Shown: piece by piece, positions 7,618-14,566 of the stretch
Position numbering within the stretch: the stretch's first letter is position 1
How the letters are laid out: every line of letters begins with the position of its first letter
NCBI RefSeq assembly: GCF_003937825.1
Contig: NZ_RSFW01000010.1
Location: 1 to 64,000, forward strand
Length of the DNA: 64,000 nt
Direction of reading: 5' to 3'
DNA from: Mesobacillus subterraneus
GTDB lineage: Bacteria; Bacillota; Bacilli; Bacillales; Cytobacillaceae
Notes under the pieces: model-generated
What the model was told of the DNA's origin: nothing
Database searches by the model: none
The model's input: the letters and a program-made list of their open reading frames with translations, nothing else
Made by a program: the position numbers and the translations under genes

Positions 7618-9192
7618 CTATAATGATTCAATATCTACAACTGTAAGTCTTCTGTTATATTGGAAGATATTATTCAGTCGTGAATGGTCAACTGGGCTGG
7701 CTAAGTGTTTTTGCAACAAGTACAGCAAATCTCTGGCTGAGATAACGCAGCCGTTTTTGCCTGATGCATTCGATACTTGCTGAATCTGATTATCAATATT
7801 TGCTCCGAATCCGTCTGCCACATACATAAAAAATGACAGGTTGCCAAAACGGTTGCTCCAGTCTGGAATATAGTTATTAATCATACGGTTCCTGTGATCA
7901 TTGGTCAGGGAATATGTGCGGTATGCTTTTGCATCAATAATTCCTGAAAAATTATACGTAGTAGATGCCGCAAAGACATCTGGGTGCAGCGGACTAGTCC
8001 CGATATGACGGGAATGGAAGCCAAGAAGCTCAAAGATATGATTAGTTGCCAGTTCGAACTCTCTCGCTAATTCGGTTCCGCTGATTGCCATGTTCAAATA
8101 ACTGGTTTCAAAGATGCTCAATGTATCTGGTCTGAATCCTTGCAACACCGCTTCTACCTGCTGGTTGCTAAATCCTGTTATATGAGCGATTTCATCGATT
8201 AATCCTGCTGTAATCGTTGTAATCGGTCTTGTTCCAGCAATATGAAGATACTCACTTCGCACCCGTCTTTCACGATACAGCTGGTCTGTTACCGTTCGTT
8301 GCTGAGTAAAGTTTCGGTTATCTCTTCTTCCTCCAGGAGCAAGCCCGTAATTCCTTTGAAAGTTTTCTTCCCAGTATGTATGATTCGTATCGATGGGACG
8401 GATTCTTGTCCCATCTCTTAACATCGCTCTCACCTCTACCCGTTTATGAGCTGGAATGTAAATAGGACCAGTTTTCGTATCGCGGACCACTAACTGAGTG
8501 TATTCTATAAAATTAATGAATGTATTAGCTGTATCTGCAAGGGATTCCATTGCCTCTTCCTTTGTGCGCGTATGCCCAGTGTTTCTGCTACTCGGATAAA
8601 GCTCTCCAAAATTTTCTGGAATCACGGCATCCCCGTTTCGTCTGTAATCCAGGATACGCTGGATTACATGCTCAATGCATTGATCGGATTCATTTTCACC
8701 TTCAGTCATAACAAAATATCCGATTTCCTGTTTTGTCAGATGTCCAATTCTGCCATCAATCAGCAAAGTAAGCATAAACCGAAAAGGTCTTACATTAAAC
8801 CTTCTGTTGATGTTAACGCCGCTTCTCAAGGAATAGGAAGAAGGATACTGAAGCTTCATTAACTGATTTGTGATAATCGGAACAGGGGGTTCACCATTTA
8901 ATAGTTCTTCTCCAGCAAGCGTAATCTGTACCGAATCAGTAGCTGTATCATGAAAAATAAGTCCTAATGCATACAGCCAGGATTCATAAGTCCTTGCCCC
9001 TCCCGCCCGTCGGTCCCTTCTCTCGCCTGGACGCTTTATGCCCATCCTTTCTAGCTCCGATTCAAAGTCCAGCTGTCTTCCTATATCTGCTCTCCAAACA
9101 TCTCCTAGATTCTGCAAGGAGAAAAGAGATAAAATATCAATGACTGGATACAGTTTTCTTTTATTTCTTGGCACCATCCAATTATTTATCAT
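7618..9192 (-). CDS. Type IIS-like restriction endonuclease with FokI-type cleavage domain
   Basis: A 524-aa protein. The last 130 residues match the FokI nuclease domain by order: REFELATN, then HPDVF, then SGIIDAKAY (the PD...D-x-K active site), then FFMYVADGF and NGCVISARDLLYLL, parallel to FokI FELATN, KPDG, VDTKAY, FLFVSGHF and NGAVLSVEELL. The first 390 residues should bind DNA, with a winged-helix-like region near residues 60-150 (ARTYESWLYALGLI, PFRFMLTLLIDGRIGHLTK). The ATG at 9192 has AGGAG eight bases upstream, better than GTG 9201. Enzymes of this type cut outside an asymmetric site. Cognate to the adjacent C5 methyltransferase. Confidence 0.88.
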   Translation of the reverse strand: MINNWMVPRNKRKLYPVIDILSLFSLQNLGDVWRADIGRQLDFESELERMGIKRPGERRDRRAGGARTYESWLYALGLIFHDTATDSVQITLAGEELLNGEPPVPIITNQLMKLQYPSSYSLRSGVNINRRFNVRPFRFMLTLLIDGRIGHLTKQEIGYFVMTEGENESDQCIEHVIQRILDYRRNGDAVIPENFGELYPSSRNTGHTRTKEEAMESLADTANTFINFIEYTQLVVRDTKTGPIYIPAHKRVEVRAMLRDGTRIRPIDTNHTYWEENFQRNYGLAPGGRRDNRNFTQQRTVTDQLYRERRVRSEYLHIAGTRPITTITAGLIDEIAHITGFSNQQVEAVLQGFRPDTLSIFETSYLNMAISGTELAREFELATNHIFELLGFHSRHIGTSPLHPDVFAASTTYNFSGIIDAKAYRTYSLTNDHRNRMINNYIPDWSNRFGNLSFFMYVADGFGANIDNQIQQVSNASGKNGCVISARDLLYLLQKHLASPVDHSRLNNIFQYNRRLTVVDIESL

Positions 9193-9380
9193 CACATACA
9201 CTCCTAAACTATATTCTAGTAATATAGTTCTATACGAAGTGCCAAGATGCCTGCAAAAAGCCTTGATAATCTGAAGAAGCTGTAAAAAAAGTGCTCTTCT
9301 ACTGCTGTAACATTTAGAATGATTAGAGAGCTAAAATAAAATAGAGAGATAAAAACTGTTCATGATAAAAAATTTCTCAA

Positions 9381-9405
9381 AAGAAAAAGGAACCAATAGG
9401 TCCCC
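9381..9405 (-). terminator. Terminator behind the DNA ligase gene
   Basis: On the minus strand GGGACC TATT GGTTCC is followed by CTTTTTCTTTT, 30 bases behind the ligase stop. Confidence 0.6.
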
Positions 9406-9433
9406 ATTACAATAACTATTTGTAACTGACAGT

Positions 9434-10264
9434 TCATGAAACCCAGTCCACAAATGATGGAATCCGTAATAACCCTTTCTTAGTAAGATTCCTATACTTT
9501 ACCTCACATTGAAGCTTTGCTTTAAGAAAAATCCATTCATCCGTTTCATTCGTAATCAATTCGTTTGACTCTCGATAAATTTTCTTACGAGCCTCTGGCG
9601 GGACAAACTCCATGACACCTAAATTGATGATCTTGTTGTTTTCCTCTTTCCCAAGCATAACCCCGAACTGGTCTTTTCTAACTCCAGTAATAAAATAGCT
9701 ACCAAATTGATAGTTAATACACTTTAGCCAATCATGGGAACGTTTATGCTGATAGATTGAGTCGATTCGCTTAAAAACCACCCCTTCTAGTGCCTGTTCC
9801 TTCACTAAATTAAAATAAGCTTTTCCGTTTCCAACAATCCATTTTACTGGGGTGACATGTGGATGTGAGGGCAATACCTCTCCTAATAGTTTCTTTCGCT
9901 CTATAAGGGGCATTTGAGTCGTTTTATGACCTTCCCAGTATAAGACATCAAATATACAAAACATTATAGTATGGTTCGTTTTAAGTGACATAAACCGTTC
10001 CATTGTCACTTCAAAGTCTGGTTTTCCCGTGTGTGGATCTGTTACAACAACTTCTCCATCAAGCACTGTTCCATTAGGGACATTTAAATCCAACAGTTCT
10101 TTAAATTTAGAGGTAACATCATTGTTATGCCTTGTATATAGTTTCACTTTTCCTTCCCACTTTGAAAGGATTATTCGAATCCCATCAAGTTTTAATTCTG
10201 TTATATATTTATCGTTATCAAACGGATCATTTGTTTTTTGTAGCAACATTGGTTTTATAAACAT
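9434..10264 (-). CDS. ATP-dependent DNA ligase, 276 aa
   Basis: Seals nicks using ATP. Motif I ELKLDGIR (adenylated Lys about residue 25), motif III DGEVVV, motif IIIa FCIFDVLYW, motif IV EGVVFKR and motif V DWLKC are all present in order, followed by an OB-fold-like C-terminal part. It is a short ligase like phage SPbeta-type or LigD-type ligases, without NHEJ polymerase or nuclease domains. ATG 10264 (MFIKPMLL) is chosen over 10297 because GGAGG lies eight bases upstream. It sits beside the restriction system and may repair cleavage, or be part of the mobile element. Confidence 0.88.
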   Translation of the reverse strand: MFIKPMLLQKTNDPFDNDKYITELKLDGIRIILSKWEGKVKLYTRHNNDVTSKFKELLDLNVPNGTVLDGEVVVTDPHTGKPDFEVTMERFMSLKTNHTIMFCIFDVLYWEGHKTTQMPLIERKKLLGEVLPSHPHVTPVKWIVGNGKAYFNLVKEQALEGVVFKRIDSIYQHKRSHDWLKCINYQFGSYFITGVRKDQFGVMLGKEENNKIINLGVMEFVPPEARKKIYRESNELITNETDEWIFLKAKLQCEVKYRNLTKKGLLRIPSFVDWVS

Positions 10265-10377
10265 GAAAAAACCTCCTTCCTCCATTTTACCAGCCATAAA
10301 TTAGGGAGGGCATGGGAATGAAAGGAAAGAGATTTTCATAGCTTCTACATTTAATCAGATAGTAACGATAAATGTGC

Positions 10378-10405
10378 AAAAAAAGACGAATATCGTCTCT
10401 TTCTT
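10378..10405 (-). terminator. Terminator hairpin behind the SIR2-like gene
   Basis: On the minus strand AAAGAGACGA TAT TCGTCTTT is followed by a run of seven T. Together with the neighbouring hairpin at 10449 it would end the SIR2-gene transcript. Confidence 0.6.
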
Positions 10406-10448
10406 TTACTATTCAAAAAAGCCATTTTTACAGTATTTAAGTAAAAAA

Positions 10449-10514
10449 ATGGCTCTGTTTGGTGAACTGAGCCATTTTTAATTTATTTATTTCAAGTGAT
10501 TTTTGAACAAATGC
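10449..10514. repeat. Hairpin repeat, right copy flanking the restriction-modification cassette
   Basis: Hairpin ATGGCTCTG(TTT) / (AA)CTGAGCCAT at 10449-10475 plus tail TTTCAAGTGATTTTTGAAC. It is the second copy of the sequence at 5132-5196, in direct orientation 5.3 kb away. It can also act as a transcription terminator because A and T runs flank the stem. Confidence 0.45.
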
Positions 10515-10548
10515 ACTATTTTTCAATACTTTTCTTCACACTCTGATC

Positions 10549-11589
10549 TTAATAATGGATATTCGCTAAATAAGGATTGTTTAGAATTGTATTATTTTTT
10601 TCCTCATCTGTCAGCAAATCTTTTATATACCGTTCTATATCTTCAAAAGTCATTTCTAGATTAAAACCCTTTGAACCGTCTAGCCATCGTACATTCATTA
10701 ACCTATCAAACGTTGCTTCACAAGATCGGCGGGGAAACTTTCCTAAAGAGGAATCAAAAAAACTTGAGTGAACAGAATAATGATGGGAAAAAATAAACTC
10801 ATCCCAAGTTTCTCTTAGTTCTTCTTCAGGTCTTATATCAATTACCTCAACCTCTTCAAGTTCCCTTTCTGCATTAGAACCCCATGCGTCCTTTAAAAGT
10901 TTTATAGCTGATACATCTGTTTTAGGAGCACTATATCCAAAAATAGTAAACATATATGCCTTTTTTAGATAAAACTGCGTTAAATTCCAATTGTCTCTAA
11001 TAAAAATATCCTCTGTGTAGTTCTTATCTTTTACTGGATACAGAAGTTTGGTAGGGGTAAAGGGATTACCACAAACAGGGCAATTATTTCTTATATTTCC
11101 AGCCCGCTTGTCTTCCTCACATATGCCAACATAAACATTACCGTGCAAAAATGAAAGCTTAGGTAAATTGTCAGTAAGCTTAGACACCCTATTGTAAGCT
11201 TGAAGCAATAATGGGTCCCAATTAAAAGTTGCTATCAAGTCTTTTTTAGTAAGACTAAGTAATAGAAAATCATATACAGTAGGATTAGTAGGTATTTCAA
11301 AATCATAAAAATAATTGTATATTCTTTTTTCGAGTTCCTTAGTGATTGCATGACATTCAGGACGGCTGTTCAATTCCGAGTAAATATCCTCCAGATTATC
11401 ACTTTGAGTATTTAAATTAACTTTTTGGACTGCATCTGACATTCCTAATTTTTCAATAAAACCAGCCATTACTGATGTTTTCTTACTATTTTTATCACCA
11501 TTAGGTATAGCGGCAACACTCGCTCCTGCCCCTAATAAAACTACATGTGGACGTTGTTTCATAAGTTTTTCATATTCAATTGCACTCAA
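10549..11589 (-). CDS. SIR2-like domain protein, putative NAD-dependent defence effector
   Basis: A 346-aa protein with the core SIR2 signatures: VVLLGAGASVAA (GAGAS at 20-24), IATFNWD (Asn 123, Asp 125), FLHGNV (His 149) and TIFGYSAPKTD (about 216-226). A Cys pair CPVCG near 171-175, with an earlier Cys, looks like a remnant zinc site. SIR2 proteins of this bacterial branch are usually NAD hydrolases that abort phage infection (compare Thoeris and DSR effectors). No second domain is obvious, and the C terminus (280-346) is unrecognised. The CoiA-like gene upstream ends 33 bases before this start, so they may share a transcript. Confidence 0.78.
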   Translation of the reverse strand: MSAIEYEKLMKQRPHVVLLGAGASVAAIPNGDKNSKKTSVMAGFIEKLGMSDAVQKVNLNTQSDNLEDIYSELNSRPECHAITKELEKRIYNYFYDFEIPTNPTVYDFLLLSLTKKDLIATFNWDPLLLQAYNRVSKLTDNLPKLSFLHGNVYVGICEEDKRAGNIRNNCPVCGNPFTPTKLLYPVKDKNYTEDIFIRDNWNLTQFYLKKAYMFTIFGYSAPKTDVSAIKLLKDAWGSNAERELEEVEVIDIRPEEELRETWDEFIFSHHYSVHSSFFDSSLGKFPRRSCEATFDRLMNVRWLDGSKGFNLEMTFEDIERYIKDLLTDEEKNNTILNNPYLANIHY

Positions 11590-11622
11590 TTCAATTCACC
11601 TCTTTATTAATCGTATTTGTAT

Positions 11623-12786
11623 CTAACTAAAATTCTTAATTTTATGATCAAATTTCAAACACAAATCGAGTAAAAACTGTTTTATTATATTTTGATGAAG
11701 ATCTGCTACACTACTTATATCTGGTAGTTTAAAATCAAATCCTATAATGCTATTTTTATTACCGTCTTCCCATCCCCCAACCAACGCATCCACTTCTATT
11801 CCAGCCCAAACCATTTTCTTCAATATTTCGTAAAGTAGATTTTGCTGACTTGAGATAAAATAGGTTTTATCATTTCCCATGAGATATTTTGTTCCACTTC
11901 TACTTGATACGTATTGGACATTATTTAGTGGCTCACTATTACGTATGATTGAATTAAATGCTTGTGCTCTGATGGTTGTACTGTTCTTAAAAATTTGGTC
12001 TCTGATATAGTCTTCTATCCCAATGTTGTTAATGTCATCAATCACTTTTTGAACTGCCTTCTGCTTATAGAGTAATTCTTCTTTTTCCATCAAGGGTTCA
12101 CGAGCAGCAGCGATTAGCTGTGAATAATATTTAGAATAGAGATGTTCTTCTTGATATTGAACGACTTTTCCCCTATAAGATTGGAAAAACAAATCGATTG
12201 AACTGGACTTCACTTCAAATTCATATCTCTTATTTTCTCCTTTTCTCGGTATCAGTTCAAGATAGCTAATTCCTTTTGCCGCATAAAAGGAGCGTTTTTC
12301 CTCTTCCATCTCATGTGTAACACATACTTCAATCGCTAAACCATTTCCAACTTCTGTTGGACAAAAAACATCAGCAATGTACGGTCCAACTCTTTCTTCC
12401 ACTTTTGCACCCTTTAATGCACGTAAGGAAACCAGGATATCATGTAAATTCGCATCATAATCTTTTGAAAGTCCAACCAAAGCAAGCTGTTCATACAGTT
12501 CTGGAAGATACTGGTCTAATGGGAAGGTAAGATGTACGTAATATCCGTTTGGACCGAAGCACTCATCGGCAAGATAATTTTTGGCGTTAAAGTGCAAAAT
12601 AGTCTCATTATCTGCTGCACAATTTGATCCTGGCTTATGACTAAAATGATGCTCTCTTTCTTCTCCCTTTCGAAAAATAACTTCCTCTTCACAAAAAGGG
12701 CATTTATAGACTACATTTCTCGTTAACTCTTCAGATATATGCTTAAGTTCAGACCCTGCATAGGCATAATCAAGTTTTATACTCAT
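11623..12786 (-). CDS. CoiA-like nuclease, 387 aa
   Basis: Resembles competence protein CoiA. The N terminus has a zinc-type module CPFCEEEVIFRKGEEREHHF with later His and Cys (HKPGSNC), followed by ETILHFNAKNYL. At about 147-185 is PYIADVFC...LAIEVCVTHEM, an Asp and Glu-x-Cys version of a PD-(D/E)XK nuclease core, followed by KRSFYAAKGISYLELIP as in CoiA. The C-terminal half is unrecognised. A true competence CoiA sits in the chromosomal oligopeptidase region; this copy is inside the accessory island and directly follows a ribbon-helix-helix gene (6-base gap), so a restriction or anti-plasmid role is more likely. Confidence 0.72.
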   Translation of the reverse strand: MSIKLDYAYAGSELKHISEELTRNVVYKCPFCEEEVIFRKGEEREHHFSHKPGSNCAADNETILHFNAKNYLADECFGPNGYYVHLTFPLDQYLPELYEQLALVGLSKDYDANLHDILVSLRALKGAKVEERVGPYIADVFCPTEVGNGLAIEVCVTHEMEEEKRSFYAAKGISYLELIPRKGENKRYEFEVKSSSIDLFFQSYRGKVVQYQEEHLYSKYYSQLIAAAREPLMEKEELLYKQKAVQKVIDDINNIGIEDYIRDQIFKNSTTIRAQAFNSIIRNSEPLNNVQYVSSRSGTKYLMGNDKTYFISSQQNLLYEILKKMVWAGIEVDALVGGWEDGNKNSIIGFDFKLPDISSVADLHQNIIKQFLLDLCLKFDHKIKNFS

Positions 12787-12792
12787 ATGGCA

Positions 12793-13098
12793 TTACTCCT
12801 GCTCTTCTGCTTCTTCCAAGAACGATACTGGGAATTCATCCACTGGTTTATCACTAAACAAAAACTCTTTGAACTCTTCACTATTATTTAGTTCAAGTTT
12901 TTGAATGGCTTCAGAAATACCTGCCCGAATAAGTTCTCTTACAAAAGGAACTTTTTTCATCCCTATTGATTTAGCAATTAACTCCAGTTTTCGATTATCG
13001 ATTTCATTCAGTGAAACGGTAAATTTCACCTCATGTTTCTTATTTTTCATAACAGACTCCCCAATTACATGATCAATAAATTTTGAAACTTCACTCAC
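12793..13098 (-). CDS. Ribbon-helix-helix-like DNA-binding protein, 101 aa
   Basis: The segment KHEVKFTVSLNEIDNRKLELIAKSIGMKKVPFVRELIRAGISEAI fits a ribbon-helix-helix fold: a short beta strand, then two helices with the GM-K turn. The tail is acidic. The GTG at 13098 is supported by AAGGAG nine bases upstream. It is followed after six bases by the CoiA-like gene, so it probably autoregulates that pair or acts as an antitoxin-like partner. Confidence 0.65.
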   Translation of the reverse strand: MSEVSKFIDHVIGESVMKNKKHEVKFTVSLNEIDNRKLELIAKSIGMKKVPFVRELIRAGISEAIQKLELNNSEEFKEFLFSDKPVDEFPVSFLEEAEEQE

Positions 13099-13211
13099 CT
13101 AAACCATCTCCTTAAGTTCCATTTATGGTTATATATTATACCCTTTTAAATAACTTGTAAAGTAACCTTTGTAATAATTGGTAAAACATTTCCTAACATC
13201 TATTAATGGTC

Positions 13212-13244
13212 AAAAAAAAGACGACCCTCGTCCGTCTTTTTTTC
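13212..13244 (-). terminator. Terminator behind the 123-aa gene
   Basis: AAAAAAAGACG and CGTCTTTTTTT form a strong stem with T run on the minus strand, directly behind the stop at 13248. Confidence 0.8.
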
Positions 13245-13247
13245 GAT

Positions 13248-13619
13248 TTATTTTCGATTTAATTTTTCCTGATTGATTATCAAGTTTGCTATTTTCCTAT
13301 TAAGAATTGGAACAAGTTTTTCATATTCTGAATCCACTAAAGTAAATTCATTGACTAAATACCTTAATTTTCTTTTATTAAATTCAAGTGTGATATTTAC
13401 CCACTCTAATTCATCAAATTCTCCGCTTAGCCTTTCGTAATCATATATAAGAATTTCAAGTGCTTGAATAGCCCCAATAAGACTCGCCTTTTGCATATTT
13501 GGTTCTAAAATATACTCGTTCATCCCAGAATAATAATCATAAAAATCGGGATCGAAGCTGAGTAATTCCAGTTCATAATGAAGCAAAGAATTGAGAGCCA
13601 TTTTTTCTATCTGTTCCAT
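13248..13619 (-). CDS. Hypothetical protein, 123 aa
   Basis: Acidic, mainly helical protein with repeated Glu, Leu and Tyr; no recognised domain. It lies 60 bases downstream of the nuclease-like gene 13680-14195, with a terminator-like hairpin between them, and has a good ribosome binding site (AAAGGAGTGAAGG). It could be an immunity or accessory protein of the neighbouring nuclease, but that is inference from position only. Confidence 0.55.
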   Translation of the reverse strand: MEQIEKMALNSLLHYELELLSFDPDFYDYYSGMNEYILEPNMQKASLIGAIQALEILIYDYERLSGEFDELEWVNITLEFNKRKLRYLVNEFTLVDSEYEKLVPILNRKIANLIINQEKLNRK

Positions 13620-13651
13620 TTACCTTCACTCCTTTCGGAAAAAAATTATGA

Positions 13652-13676
13652 AAAAAGAACTGGAGTGAAACCCCAG
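13652..13676 (-). terminator. Terminator-like hairpin
   Basis: On the minus strand CTGGGG TTTCA CTCCAG is followed by TTCTTTTTT, directly behind the stop of the gene at 13680-14195. Confidence 0.55.
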
Positions 13677-13679
13677 CCC

Positions 13680-14195
13680 TTATTTTACCAATCCCAAATC
13701 ATGGTCCATCATGAATGCAATGATTTCCCATGCAATTTTCTCTGGTCCCTTTTGATCACATTCATCATAGGGAATTATTTTTACTTTCCAACCTTCTTTT
13801 TCTAAAAATTTCTTTTTTCTTTTATCTTTTAGTTTTTGATCTGGAAAATTCTTTTCATCAAAATGATAAGGATCTTGAATTTCAAAACCATATTTGATTT
13901 TTTTTTTTTTTGCATTCGGGCTCCAGTCTAGAATATAGCAGATGTCAATCCAATAGTTGGAATTACCCACTCTGTACTCCTGAATGGGTCCGCTAATTCC
14001 AATAGATCTTGATATTTCATGCAGGGCTTCTATAACTTGGCGTGTTCGTAAGCTTGGCTTCGTCGGGTAGTTGAATGCCTTGAATGTTCTCCCTTCAGAA
14101 TGGTTATCAAGTTCAACATCCATCTTTTCTACTTCTCTACTTATTTCTTCAAGCTCTTTTGCAACTACTCTTTCTAATTGTTCCAAATTGATCAC
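13680..14195 (-). CDS. Nuclease-like protein (Vsr/DUF559-type fold), 171 aa
   Basis: The order YWIDICYILD, then YGFEIQDPYHF, then KRKKKFLEKEGWKVKIIPYDEC matches the PD-(D/E)XK core of small nucleases such as Vsr and DUF559, with Glu-x-Gln in place of Glu-x-Lys. The N-terminal 45 residues form an acidic helix, and residues 40-80 carry TKPSLRTRQVIEALHEI, possibly DNA contacting. A 12-base T tract encodes a Lys run in the middle of the gene and could be prone to slippage. Single gene with ribosome binding site. Likely a restriction-type nuclease, not assignable further. Confidence 0.6.
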   Translation of the reverse strand: MINLEQLERVVAKELEEISREVEKMDVELDNHSEGRTFKAFNYPTKPSLRTRQVIEALHEISRSIGISGPIQEYRVGNSNYWIDICYILDWSPNAKKKKIKYGFEIQDPYHFDEKNFPDQKLKDKRKKKFLEKEGWKVKIIPYDECDQKGPEKIAWEIIAFMMDHDLGLVK

Positions 14196-14566
14196 CTCGT
14201 TGATTTTTTCCGCAATTAAACTCCATCTCTTGTAAGTTCTCCTGTTTCTCCTTATTTCTCTGTATCTACGATGATTCTATTCTCCTTTGAAATTTTTATG
14301 ACATAGAAAATAAAAAAAGTGCTGAAAGATAGCTGATATTGGTGAACTTACTCGACGATTTATCAAAGTGTTAGAGGAGTATGAAATTAATATTCTTTTC
14401 TCATATTTATTTTTGAATACCATACAATATGGAACGTTAACAGAAATGTATATAATTTTTTTCTTATTTGGAGTGATTGGAAAGAGGATTACTTTTATGT
14501 AGTGAAGAAATACAGACTTTAAAACCAATGATTGGAAATTAATAAAAAATAAGGAGAGTGAAGAAA

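Noticed and set aside
14277-14528. An 83-codon minus-strand frame and an opposing plus-strand frame (about 14322-14502)
   Set aside because: AT-rich sequence without start signals; neither frame resembles a known protein. A decayed gene remnant cannot be excluded.
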